The position numbers and the translations under genes were made by a program. Positions 8,749 through 16,804 of a DNA stretch of 64,000 bases are shown here, piece by piece. Numbering within the stretch: position 1 is the first letter of the stretch; every line of letters begins with the position of its first letter. The stretch is taken from the NCBI GenBank assembly GCA_963972195.1, contig CAXATH010000004.1, positions 62,001 to 126,000 on the forward strand. Reading direction: 5' to 3'. The notes beneath the pieces are model-generated. The model ran no database searches and was not told where the DNA came from. It worked only from the letters and a program-made list of their open reading frames with translations. This stretch comes from Litorimonas sp963972195 (GTDB taxonomy: Bacteria > Pseudomonadota > Alphaproteobacteria > Caulobacterales > Maricaulaceae).

Positions 8749-9459
8749 CTAGTGAAGCAACATAGGCCGCCTCACCTTGCAGCCCTCTGGCGCGGCGGGC
8801 TCAACCGCATCGGCAGGCACAGCTTCTTCGATTTCTTCTTCTAACGGCCTTATTTCCGCCGCCGCTCTGAACTCTTCCGGCCAGACAGTGATGGGGGTTT
8901 TCAGTCCGGTAAAATCCGCCAGAGACCTCGGGTCAAAGTCATAGTCATAATCCGGATCGGCGATGGGATTTACCAATCGGGCTTGCGGCGGCAGTCGGAA
9001 CCCTCCGTCAAAATCCATGCGGCACGGGTCGCGTAGGATAAGCGGGTGGGTATTGGCTTTCATCAGCTCCCGCATATGAGCGCGGCGCTCTTCTTCTTCC
9101 TCATTCCCCGCCGGACGAAAAACCCTTTCAAAACTTTTCTCAGGCGGAGCCGCGTCAATTTCAGCTTGGCGTTTTGTCCAGCGCCTCAGCCGCTTCCAGC
9201 CGCCGAGATCAGCAATCACCCGCTCCCGCCAGTCGGGACGCAGGAGCATGGCTATTTTCTGGCGGCGTCGGAAATGGGCCTGAGAGGCCTGTATCATGAC
9301 GCGGACATGCCGCCGAAGCTGACGGGCCAGAGAAAGCGCCGCGTCCGGATGGGCGATGGCGGCGAGCAGCTGCGCGCAGAGAAACACATAATGCGCCCGA
9401 AGCGGGCCAAGATCGGGAAGCGGTTCCCGTTGCGATATGCGGTCATCAAACGTCACCAA
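8749..9459 (-). CDS. Hypothetical protein, charged, unrecognised
   Basis: An open frame of 236 aa that I do not recognise. The N-terminal half is rich in Arg, His and Ala (RQLRRHVRVMIQASQAHFRRR) and looks helical. The middle is acidic (NEEEEERR). The C-terminal third has PDYDYDFDPRSLADFTGL and an acidic, Ala/Pro-rich tail. There is no signal peptide or membrane segment. Start candidates are TTG 9459 or GTG 9456, neither with a clear ribosome binding site. It sits between GNAT and mdh on the same strand, inside the interrupted TCA block. It could be a lineage-specific gene. Confidence 0.6.
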   Translation of the reverse strand: MVTFDDRISQREPLPDLGPLRAHYVFLCAQLLAAIAHPDAALSLARQLRRHVRVMIQASQAHFRRRQKIAMLLRPDWRERVIADLGGWKRLRRWTKRQAEIDAAPPEKSFERVFRPAGNEEEEERRAHMRELMKANTHPLILRDPCRMDFDGGFRLPPQARLVNPIADPDYDYDFDPRSLADFTGLKTPITVWPEEFRAAAEIRPLEEEIEEAVPADAVEPAAPEGCKVRRPMLLH

Positions 9460-9615
9460 GGCGAGTATAGGCGCAATTCGGACAGCAGGGACGGAGTTGT
9501 TGAAAGCGGCGTAAAGTCAGAAGGTTGAGCAGGAATAAACGTGGATTATTGCCTCCTCTTCTTCCTAGCGGATTTCGGTAGTGATCACGCAGTAGCAAAA
9601 ACACGAACCAGGCCA

Positions 9616-9653
9616 CCCCGTCATCCCCCGGCTCGACCGGCGGATCCATTCGG
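9616..9653 (-). repeat. REP-like intergenic palindrome, copy 1
   Basis: Read on the minus strand it contains ATGGATCCGCCGGTCGAGCC followed by GGGGGATGACGGGG. The core is CCGG-N5-CCGG flanked by ATGGAT on one side and GATGACG on the other. It shares this frame (ATGGAT ... CCGG-N5-CCGG ... ATGACG) with the copy at 9741-9776. Confidence 0.6.
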
Positions 9654-9740
9654 TGTCCTTGCCGGAATAGGAATTTACTCGCTAGGCACAATCTTTCAGA
9701 TCAGGGACAATCGCGACCTGACCATAGGTTGATAGAGCGC

Positions 9741-9776
9741 CGCATGGATTACCCGGTCAAGCCGGGTAATGACGTT
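9741..9776 (+). repeat. REP-like intergenic palindrome, copy 2
   Basis: A perfect 9-base inverted repeat, ATTACCCGG (9748-9756), loop TCAAG, CCGGGTAAT (9762-9770), preceded by ATGG and followed by GACG. It has the same layout as the copy at 9616-9653 but the opposite orientation. Such elements are often found between genes in alphaproteobacterial genomes. Confidence 0.65.
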
Positions 9777-9803
9777 ATTTAGAAAGGTAAAAACAAACCC
9801 GCA

Positions 9804-9830
9804 TAAAAAACGGGCCCGGAGGCCCGCTTT
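9804..9830 (-). terminator. Rho-independent terminator downstream of mdh
   Basis: On the minus strand: CGGGCC, loop TCCG, GGCCCG, then a run of six T (9805-9810). It lies about 50 bases after the mdh stop, so mdh transcription ends here and mdh is a separate unit from sucC. Confidence 0.8.
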
Positions 9831-9880
9831 TAACGTTGGATCTATCCGTCACGGCGGCCCGCGACGGCGCTTATGAAAGA

Positions 9881-10849
9881 TTAATCCTTAAGCTCCGGCT
9901 CCATCTCTTTACAATCGGCGATGATTTTCTCGACCGCTTCGACGGAGTTCATGAACATTTCGCGCTCGTCCTGTTTGAGACGTATGTTCATGACCTTTTC
10001 CACACCGCGTGCGCCGATCATGGCCGGGGCCCCGACATAGAGGCCGCGAACGCCGGCAATCTGGCCGGAAAGACGCACCGCGCAAGGCAGTATGCGTTTC
10101 TTATCGCGCAGGTAAGACGTCGCCATTTCAATGGCGGATTCTGCGGGCGCGTAGAAGGCCGAGCCATTTCCGAGAAGGCCGACAATTTCGCCGCCGCCCT
10201 TACGGGTGCGCTCGACGATGGCGTCGACGCGTTCCTGCGTTGTCCATTTCATTTTGATCAGATCCGGCAGAGGCACGCCGTTGACGGTGGAATAACGCAC
10301 GAGCGGCACCATTGTGTCGCCGTGGCCGCCCAATACAGAGGCGTGAACGTCTTCGACAGAGCAGCCGAATTCATCGGCGAGGAAATAACGGAAACGGGCG
10401 CTGTCCAACACGCCGGCCATGCCGACGACTTTGCGCGGCTGAAGGCCGGAGAATTTCTGCAAGGCCCAGACCATCGCGTCGAGCGGGTTTGTGATGCAGA
10501 TGACAAAGGCTTTCGGCGCGTGTTCCTTGATGCCTTCGGCGACCTGTTTGATGACGCCGAGGTTTTTGCCGATCAGCTCTGACCGGTCCATGCCGGGTTT
10601 GCGCGGGAAACCGGCGGTGATGATGCAAACATCTGCGCCCGCAATATCGGCATAATCATTTGTGCCTTTGAGGTTGGAATCCTTGCCGAAAACCGGCGCG
10701 GCTTCGGATAGGTCAAGCGCCTTGCCTTTGGCGGTGCCTTCGAAAATATCAAAAAGAACAACGTCCCCCAGCTCTTCGCGGGCAGCGATGTGAGCCAAGG
10801 TTCCGCCGATCATACCGGCGCCGATAAGGGCGATTTTTGCGCGTGCCAT
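9881..10849 (-). CDS. mdh: Malate dehydrogenase (NAD, LDH-like type)
   Basis: Oxidises malate to oxaloacetate with NAD in the TCA cycle. The 322-aa length and sequence fit the LDH-like MDH group common in alphaproteobacteria. The NAD-binding motif is GAGMIGG (10-16), with Asp34 for the ribose. Substrate-binding and catalytic residues are Arg83, Arg89, Asn121, Arg152 and the proton-relay His176 in GGHGDTMV. It normally lies next to sucC; here a terminator follows it and six other genes separate them. Several long frames on the other strand are shadows. Confidence 0.98.
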   Translation of the reverse strand: MARAKIALIGAGMIGGTLAHIAAREELGDVVLFDIFEGTAKGKALDLSEAAPVFGKDSNLKGTNDYADIAGADVCIITAGFPRKPGMDRSELIGKNLGVIKQVAEGIKEHAPKAFVICITNPLDAMVWALQKFSGLQPRKVVGMAGVLDSARFRYFLADEFGCSVEDVHASVLGGHGDTMVPLVRYSTVNGVPLPDLIKMKWTTQERVDAIVERTRKGGGEIVGLLGNGSAFYAPAESAIEMATSYLRDKKRILPCAVRLSGQIAGVRGLYVGAPAMIGARGVEKVMNIRLKQDEREMFMNSVEAVEKIIADCKEMEPELKD

Positions 10850-11016
10850 AGGGATCTCCGTTCAGGCGAGTGAATTTGGGCGTGGTTTAGCGGGGCGCAG
10901 CGGGCGTTGCAATGGACAGATGAGTATGAAGACCGACAGAATTGCATGAACTTCGAGTTTTGCTCACCGACTTTTGTAGGGTTTACGGCGGTTATTATAG
11001 CGACTAACCCGTTTCT

Positions 11017-11823
11017 ATGACTTTCTGGCGCTCTGTTTCTTCCGTATTTTTCTTGATTCTGGCTTCATGGCTCTGTTCTGGCCCAGCACTGGCGCAGGGG
11101 GAGACGAAGGGGAAGGGGAAGGCGAGCGCATATGTGGAAGTTCTGAAAAGTTTTGAAGAATACGTCAAATCCAGACGTCCAGATTATCGGTTGGTGATGA
11201 AAGAGGAAACATTTCCAGAACGGCCCAATGCGACCTTGCCGCTTCATATTGAAACCATCCCTTCGGGGGCTCGGGTGACTCTTCATGAACTCTCTACAGG
11301 AAGTCCCGTTGAAACGTGTTTTTCGCCCTGCACGCTCATGCGTCAAACCGGGGGCAAATATATGGTGTCGGCTTTTAGATTAGGGTTTTTTCCAAAAGCG
11401 ATGGATAGGTCAGAGGCTGCGGTAGAAGAAGAAACGCTCAAGCTTCCCCTCTATCTTGATTATTTCAAAGCCGTATTTCAGCATCAGAAATGCAAGAGTC
11501 TTTTTGAGAAATCGGATAAAATCGATGGAGAGGCAACGCCTTGCTATCGAATTCCGGCCCCTATGCCGATTGAGGCCAAAACGAGTGGACATTGCATCAT
11601 GACATTTGATCTAACTAAATTCGGCATACCTCAGAATATTAAAGCCAATTACTGTACGGCCGAGTATTTTGAATTCATGAGTAAACTCGCTATTAGCTGG
11701 TGGCGATACAATCCGAAAGTTGATCGGGGAATTCCCGTTTCGCAATCCGGTCTGGAAACGAAAATGACGTTCCGACTGAAGAATGAAGAAGGAAACTTAA
11801 TTCCTGAACCGGGCGCGCCTTAA
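11017..11823 (+). CDS. Exported protein with TonB-C-like domain
   Basis: A 268-aa protein with a signal peptide (cleavage near PALAQ, residue 27), then a short region resembling PEGA-type beta repeats (PLHIETIPSGARVTLHE). The C-terminal 80 residues look like a TonB C-terminal domain (GHCIMTFDLTKFGIPQNI, AISWWRYNPKVDRG). Normal TonB proteins keep an uncleaved N-terminal anchor and a proline-rich spacer, neither of which is seen here, so this is probably a periplasmic protein using the fold for binding rather than an energy transducer. It has about five cysteines. It is divergent from mdh and convergent with the GH5 gene. Confidence 0.75.
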   Translation: MTFWRSVSSVFFLILASWLCSGPALAQGETKGKGKASAYVEVLKSFEEYVKSRRPDYRLVMKEETFPERPNATLPLHIETIPSGARVTLHELSTGSPVETCFSPCTLMRQTGGKYMVSAFRLGFFPKAMDRSEAAVEEETLKLPLYLDYFKAVFQHQKCKSLFEKSDKIDGEATPCYRIPAPMPIEAKTSGHCIMTFDLTKFGIPQNIKANYCTAEYFEFMSKLAISWWRYNPKVDRGIPVSQSGLETKMTFRLKNEEGNLIPEPGAP

Positions 11824-11842
11824 ACTTTAAGCCGCCGATAAT

Positions 11843-12841
11843 TTACTCGGTTTCCTCTTCCCCCAAACCCAACGCTGAGAGCTTTGCCTTGTCCCATGTC
11901 TTTGTGTTTGAGTCGTAGAATGGGAAGGTGGCTGTAAAATTCCAGACACACCAAGCGATACCCGCTTCCTCGAATGCCTGTCTGGTGTGTTTGGTATAAT
12001 TCACAACATCTTCATAAGGCGCTTTTTCATAAGCGCCGGTTTCGCCCAGAAATAGCGGAATGCCTGTTTCGTCCTGGACCTGTTTGGCATAGGCGGCCGC
12101 CTCTTTGAGCGCCTTTTTATCTTCCGCGCTGCCCCATTTGACCACGCCGCTATCTTTTAAATCTGTCCAGCCCGCTTTTTGATGGGTGAATTCGAACGGG
12201 TCATAATAATGAAAGGTGTACACCTGATTGGGGTCTTCAATGGCCGGGATGCTCGGCAGGCTATCAATGCCGGACCAATTCTCACCGCCCAAAATTAAGA
12301 TGCGTGTGGGATTGGTTTTGCGGATTTGCTGAAACGCCTCTATCAGCATCGTCCGAAGCAAATCACCGCTGAGGTTCTGATTGGGCTCATTCAGAATTTC
12401 GAAATAGACACTGTCGGGGAGCGAGGCATAGCGCGCCGCGATCTGCGTCCAAAGCGACATAAACTTTTCGAAGTTACCTTTGGGATTTTCATTAAGCTCT
12501 TCAAAATGATGGATATTGAGAATAACGTGTAAATCCTGCGCGAGGGCCTGATCCAGAACCTCTGTCACGCGGGCAAAAAATTCGGGGTCAATGGTGTAGT
12601 CCGGCCCTTCGGCGGTGTGGGCGCTCCAGCGGACGGGAAGTCTTACCGTATCGAATCCGGCCTCTTTGATTTTCCGGAAAGAACTTTCCTCAATTGTGTG
12701 CCCCCATTCGCCTTCGTTCGGCGCGTCCAGAGCGTTACCCATATTGATGCAGCGCTCCGTCTCGAATGTATCGGCGTGGCTGGCTTGAAAGCCTGCGGCC
12801 AGAGCGAGCGTGAGGCAGGTGCTTAAAAGATAACGGGTCAT
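11843..12841 (-). CDS. Glycoside hydrolase family 5 (cellulase-like), secreted
   Basis: A 332-aa secreted glycosidase of the GH5 TIM-barrel type that cleaves beta-glycosidic bonds, probably in beta-glucans or mannans. The signal peptide ends near ASHA (23). Marks are GFDTVRLPVRW, NIHHFEE, the acid/base Glu152 in ILNEPN, HYYDPFEFTH, and the nucleophile Glu267 in LGETGAY. An AAGGA sits seven bases before the ATG. It interrupts the usual zapE-mdh neighbourhood. The exact substrate cannot be assigned. Confidence 0.93.
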   Translation of the reverse strand: MTRYLLSTCLTLALAAGFQASHADTFETERCINMGNALDAPNEGEWGHTIEESSFRKIKEAGFDTVRLPVRWSAHTAEGPDYTIDPEFFARVTEVLDQALAQDLHVILNIHHFEELNENPKGNFEKFMSLWTQIAARYASLPDSVYFEILNEPNQNLSGDLLRTMLIEAFQQIRKTNPTRILILGGENWSGIDSLPSIPAIEDPNQVYTFHYYDPFEFTHQKAGWTDLKDSGVVKWGSAEDKKALKEAAAYAKQVQDETGIPLFLGETGAYEKAPYEDVVNYTKHTRQAFEEAGIAWCVWNFTATFPFYDSNTKTWDKAKLSALGLGEEETE

Positions 12842-12901
12842 GTGGCGTCCTTTACGTTCGGGCGAGAGTAAGAATACCCTGCCTCTATATCAACGGGATT
12901 A

Positions 12902-14044
12902 TTATTCCTCTGCCTTTTTGGCATCAGGCTTACTCATATCTGAAGGCGAGGTCTCCATCTGGCGCCGCTCGGCGAGATAATCATGGCTTCGCATTTCCAT
13001 CAGGCGGCTGACCGTCCGTTCGAATTCAAAGGCGCCGTCGCCGTCCTGATAGAGGTCTTTTGGTTCAACTTCGGCGCTCATAATTAATTTGGTTCGCGTT
13101 TCATACAGAGCGTCGATAAGCGTGACGAAACGTTTGGCCTCATTCCGGCTATCCGGGCCCATTTGCGGAACATTTTCCAGTATAAGTGTTTGAAAAGCGT
13201 GGGCCAGACGAAGGTAATCCGCCGCGCCGAGCGTGTTGTCGCAAAGCCGGGCAAAGCCCGCGCGCGCCGTCCCCGCCGCTGTTTGTTTCAATACCAGATC
13301 CCGCCCCTGGACGGACAGGACCGTTTCGCGCGGGCTCGCCCCGCCGATCAGGCGCTGCCACGCGGCTTCCACGCCCTTATCCGCCGCCTCGCCCAAGGGT
13401 GAATAATAGACGGGCGCGGCTTCGAGCTGGCGGAGGCGGTGATCCGTCTCTCCGGCAAATTCGTGTATGATGAGATGTTTCGGCATGCGTTCTATAAACG
13501 GTTCGAACAAGGCGCGGTTGAGGCCGTTCTCATAGAGGTCTTTGGGCGGGCGGTTGGACGTCGCCACAACAGTGACACCTTCGGCCCAAAGGGCGTCGAA
13601 CAGGCGCGACAGGATCATGGCGTCGGTGATATCGGTGACGTGAAATTCGTCAAAACAGAGCAGCTCTGCGTCTTTTGCAATAGTTTTCGCCACAGGCGCA
13701 ATCGGATCGCCGTCATTGTCCTCGGATTGGCGGCGCGCATTAATCCGCGTGTGGACATCGAGCATGAAGGCATGGAAATGTACGCGCTGTTTCGCGGCGA
13801 CCGGCGCCTCTTCGAAAAACCAGTCCATTAGCATGGATTTACCGCGCCCGACTCCGCCCCAGAGATAAAGCCCAATGACAGGCTCCGGCGTCTTCCCGAA
13901 GATCCGGCCGATAAAATTCGGCTCCGGGCGCGTGTCGAGACGGGCCAAAAGCGCGTCCAGCTTTTGGGCCGCTTCGATTTGGGCGGCGTCCTTTTCCAGC
14001 TCGCCGGCCGCAATACAGGCTTTTAGCTTTGCCAGGACGCTCAT
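12902..14044 (-). CDS. zapE: Cell division protein ZapE (AFG1-like ATPase)
   Basis: A 380-aa AAA-type ATPase of the ZapE/AFG1/LACE1 family, linked to Z-ring constriction in bacteria. Walker A is GGVGRGKS (63-70) and Walker B LLCFDE (128-133), followed by FHVTDITDAMILSRL and the TSNRPPKDLYENGL segment typical of the family. In alphaproteobacteria zapE usually lies directly upstream of mdh. Here a GH5 gene and a TonB-C-like gene intervene. Its ATG overlaps the stop of an upstream 31-codon gene (ATGA), implying coupled translation. Confidence 0.95.
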   Translation of the reverse strand: MSVLAKLKACIAAGELEKDAAQIEAAQKLDALLARLDTRPEPNFIGRIFGKTPEPVIGLYLWGGVGRGKSMLMDWFFEEAPVAAKQRVHFHAFMLDVHTRINARRQSEDNDGDPIAPVAKTIAKDAELLCFDEFHVTDITDAMILSRLFDALWAEGVTVVATSNRPPKDLYENGLNRALFEPFIERMPKHLIIHEFAGETDHRLRQLEAAPVYYSPLGEAADKGVEAAWQRLIGGASPRETVLSVQGRDLVLKQTAAGTARAGFARLCDNTLGAADYLRLAHAFQTLILENVPQMGPDSRNEAKRFVTLIDALYETRTKLIMSAEVEPKDLYQDGDGAFEFERTVSRLMEMRSHDYLAERRQMETSPSDMSKPDAKKAEE

Positions 14045-14136
14045 TTCAAACTCAGCAAAACAATCGCCAATGCAAGCAGGCCAAAAGAAAACAGGCAGAG
14101 TCCGTAAAAGAGCTGTTTATGTCGAATAGGAGCCAT
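14041..14136 (-). CDS. 31-aa single-helix membrane protein upstream of zapE
   Basis: A short gene with a strong ribosome binding site: AAGGAGG six bases before the ATG at 14136. The product starts MAPIRHKQLF, continues as one hydrophobic helix of about 20 residues and ends LLSLK. Its stop overlaps the zapE start (ATGA). The basic start followed by a helix recalls the N-terminal anchor of CcmE-like proteins, but there is no domain after it. It may be a small membrane protein acting with ZapE, or mainly a translational coupler; the sequence does not decide. Confidence 0.62.
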   Translation of the reverse strand: MAPIRHKQLFYGLCLFSFGLLALAIVLLSLK

Positions 14137-14368
14137 AAAGCCCTCCTTGCCCAGCCCTCGTCGCAGGTCAAGATAGACTGAGGCCGGGCCTCACCCTAGT
14201 CGACTATTTTCGACAATTTGGAACTTCGCTCGTGCTTCGACGTTGAATTTTTGTTAATGTTGTCTCTAGGGGCCGGTTTGTCCGTGTTCTAAAGGACGCA
14301 TTTTTATTTAAGGGGCACAAGGCCCGGCTCGTACACAGCTTCTTTTTTTCTCTGGAGGGAATACTATT

Positions 14369-15616
14369 ATGGAACAATTTGACCGCCTATTTGAAGGCAT
14401 GCCCCCGATTGTGGGCAATTCGATTTCCGCGGCGATTATTCTGCTTATCGGCTTTATCATTGCTTTTATTATTAAATCTGTCGTCGCCGGCGGCATTAAC
14501 CGCACAGGCCTTGGCAAAAAAGCTCAGACCAGCGGCGGAAATATCGGCAACGCCATTGGGCGCGCATTATTCTGGCTCGTTGTTTTATACGCCGCCTATC
14601 TCGCGCTCGGTCGCCTCGGACTTTCCGAAAATCTCGGCCCCGTAAACGGCTTCTTTGACAATATCGGCAGTTACGCCGCCAATATCCTCGGCGCAGGTCT
14701 GTTGTTCATCATCGGTTATTTCCTCGCCAAAGTGGCGCAAAATGCCGTGACCGCCACATTAGAGGCCGCGCAACTTGACTCGCTGGCCAGTAAATCAGGC
14801 TTCACCTCTGCCACCGGCTCTCAGGGCTCTATCGCCCGGGCCCTCGGAACATTGGTGTTTGTCGTGATTATTGCGCTCTTCTCTATTGCCGCGCTTGACG
14901 CGCTGGATATTTCCGGCGTCTCTGATCCGCTCAGCAATATGCTCAGCGGCTTCTTGAACTTCATCCCCGAATTAATCGGCGCCGCCGCTATCTTGGCTGT
15001 GACCATTTTCATCGGCCGGTTCGTGTCTGAATTTTTGCAGGATTTCCTGCCGAGTCTCGGCTTTGACCGTTCGGTAAATGAAATCATGATGCTCGACGAT
15101 GGTGAAGGCTTGAAAACCTCGCCGTCCAAAGCCGCAGGTTATGTCGCCTTCTTGATTATTCTGGTTATTGGCGTCTCTGCCGCTGTGAACCTATTAGGTA
15201 ATGACAGTCTGTCCTACGCCTTTGGTTCGGTGCAGGAGTTTGGCGGATCGCTTCTTGAAGCAGCCATTCTGATCATCATTGGTGTGTTCCTTGCGAGTAT
15301 TCTCGGCCGGTTCATGTCCTCGGTCATCAGCCCGCGCATTGCGACCTTTGTCAAATATGCGGTGATGGTATTGTTTATATTTATCGGTTTGTCTTCCCTA
15401 GACCCCGAAGGCCAAATCGTACCAATCGCCTTCTCATCTCTGGTTATCTCTGCCGCTGTTGCTGCCGCGATTGCCTTTGGTGTCGGCGGACGGGACTGGG
15501 CTGCAAAAGTGCTCAACAACGCGCTGCCGCCGAGCAATGTCAAACCCCTTGGGAAAGACAAGCCAGCCGTCAAAAAAGCGCCTGCAAAACGCAGCACGCG
15601 TAAACCGCTTAAATAG
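14369..15616 (+). CDS. Membrane protein with conserved TM-helix repeats (mechanosensitive-channel-like)
   Basis: A 415-aa integral membrane protein with pairs of repeated amphipathic helices of the conserved TM_helix family (PF05552-type) annotated near mechanosensitive channels. Repeats are visible around IGSYAANILGAGLLFIIG, FIPELIGAAAILAVTIFIG and FGGSLLEAAILIIIGVFLAS, with the closing IAFGVGGRDWAAKVL typical of the family. It lacks the MscS beta and C-terminal domains. The tail is basic (KKAPAKRSTRKPLK). GGAGGG lies upstream of the ATG. A strong terminator follows. Gating by membrane tension is plausible, not shown. Confidence 0.85.
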   Translation: MEQFDRLFEGMPPIVGNSISAAIILLIGFIIAFIIKSVVAGGINRTGLGKKAQTSGGNIGNAIGRALFWLVVLYAAYLALGRLGLSENLGPVNGFFDNIGSYAANILGAGLLFIIGYFLAKVAQNAVTATLEAAQLDSLASKSGFTSATGSQGSIARALGTLVFVVIIALFSIAALDALDISGVSDPLSNMLSGFLNFIPELIGAAAILAVTIFIGRFVSEFLQDFLPSLGFDRSVNEIMMLDDGEGLKTSPSKAAGYVAFLIILVIGVSAAVNLLGNDSLSYAFGSVQEFGGSLLEAAILIIIGVFLASILGRFMSSVISPRIATFVKYAVMVLFIFIGLSSLDPEGQIVPIAFSSLVISAAVAAAIAFGVGGRDWAAKVLNNALPPSNVKPLGKDKPAVKKAPAKRSTRKPLK

Positions 15617-15640
15617 GCTTTAATTAGTCCACTAATTAGA

Positions 15641-15667
15641 AAGCCGCCTTTCGGGGCGGCTTTTTTA
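15641..15667 (+). terminator. Rho-independent terminator
   Basis: GCCGCC, loop TTTCGG, GGCGGC, then six T. It directly follows the TM-helix protein gene. A second weak hairpin (TAATTAG-N4-CTAATTA) lies just upstream. Confidence 0.88.
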
Positions 15668-15750
15668 ATTACACGACTGACTTATTCCAGTGACAATTTA
15701 TCCGACGGCTCTTTTCCCAGTTTTCGTTTGCTCTTTAAGTTGCATTCTGT

Positions 15751-16779
15751 ATGGCTGGCATCATGGTAAAACCGCTCCATCCGCGTGACAAAGACCGTCC
15801 TACTTTTTTTGTTTTTACGCGACTATTTTTGATAACCATTCTGAGCTTATTTCCCATTGTTTTTGCCTATTATAAGGTGGCGAGTTTTCTTGTAGAACCT
15901 CTTGGCATTGCGGCGGCAATGTCAGTTTTCTTCGGTATTCCTTTTTTTATTGGGGCCTGGAGTGTATTTTTATTTGATATTAACTCAGACAAAAGTGCTA
16001 AATTTTATTTCTGGTTTCCGTTACTTTGCCTCACAATCGTAATAATAATCGGTTCGTTTATTCTACGTGAAGGTGTTCTCTGTGTAGTTATGCTTAGCCC
16101 GCTCTGGGGAATTTGCGCTGTTATGGGTGCCTACATGGTTCGGCGCCTAAAAAAGAACTTCAAGGACCGGTCAACCCTATCCTGTTCAGTTATAGCTCTA
16201 ATTCCCCTTCTAACCCTTTTCTTCGATGCATTTTTTCCTCTCTCCACACAGCATAGGCAAGTTAGCCGCGATATTATTATCAACGCGCCCATTACCTCTG
16301 TTTGGCCGAAATTGCTGCAAGTTGAAAATATAGAGAAAGCAGAAGGCCGATGGAACTTTACTCAAGACGTGTTGGGATTACCCCGTCCGAAAGCCGCACT
16401 TTTCGAAGGCCACAAGGTGGGCGCTGTTCGAACAAGTCATTGGGAAGAGGAAGTAATATTTGAAGAACATATTACGCGCCAGACGCCCCCCCATGCGCTG
16501 GAGTGGAATTTTGTTTTTCCGAATGATAGCTTACAAATGCATACAGACAAACATATCTCACCTGACGGAAAAGTCTTGAAAATCAAAAATGGCGGCTATC
16601 AGTTAACCTCGTTAAACCGTGATAAAACCAAATTGACGCTTTATACCGATTACCAAATGACGGTGCCTTTTAACTCTTATAGCGCCTTATGGGGAGAAAT
16701 AATTCTCGGCGACATTCAAAATAATATTTTAAGTGTTATCAAGACGCGGGCTGAAACCGGACGCCTCAGCCCTCCCTAA
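15751..16779 (+). CDS. Membrane protein with C-terminal SRPBCC (START-like) domain
   Basis: A 342-aa protein with about five transmembrane helices in the first 165 residues. A C-terminal SRPBCC-type domain follows (SRDIIINAPITSVWPKLLQV, then strands such as GAVRTSHWEEEVIFEE and TLYTDYQMTVPF), the start being typical of polyketide-cyclase/START-like ligand-binding folds. The start could also be the ATG at 15763; neither has a clear ribosome binding site. The coding region is more AT-rich than its neighbours. The ligand is unknown. It converges on the DUF1579-like gene. Confidence 0.75.
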   Translation: MAGIMVKPLHPRDKDRPTFFVFTRLFLITILSLFPIVFAYYKVASFLVEPLGIAAAMSVFFGIPFFIGAWSVFLFDINSDKSAKFYFWFPLLCLTIVIIIGSFILREGVLCVVMLSPLWGICAVMGAYMVRRLKKNFKDRSTLSCSVIALIPLLTLFFDAFFPLSTQHRQVSRDIIINAPITSVWPKLLQVENIEKAEGRWNFTQDVLGLPRPKAALFEGHKVGAVRTSHWEEEVIFEEHITRQTPPHALEWNFVFPNDSLQMHTDKHISPDGKVLKIKNGGYQLTSLNRDKTKLTLYTDYQMTVPFNSYSALWGEIILGDIQNNILSVIKTRAETGRLSPP

Positions 16780-16804
16780 TATTTATTCTATTCTAGCACT
16801 TAGT

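Larger units (their letters stand above)
9460..9880. other. Intergenic stretch with two repeat palindromes and the mdh terminator
   Basis: About 420 bases without a gene I can support. It contains two short palindromes of the kind scattered between genes in many alphaproteobacteria (9616-9653 and 9741-9776, in opposite orientations) and the mdh terminator (9804-9830). An 81-codon frame on the minus strand (9446-9691) reads through the first palindrome and gives the familiar spurious MDPPVEPGDDG peptide, so I reject it as a gene. Confidence 0.6.

Noticed and set aside
9446..9691. 81-codon minus-strand frame with MDPPVEPGDDG
   Set aside because: This peptide is the translation of a REP-like palindrome, a common false gene in alphaproteobacteria.
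9836..10582. 248-codon plus-strand frame
   Set aside because: Antisense to mdh; no family resemblance.
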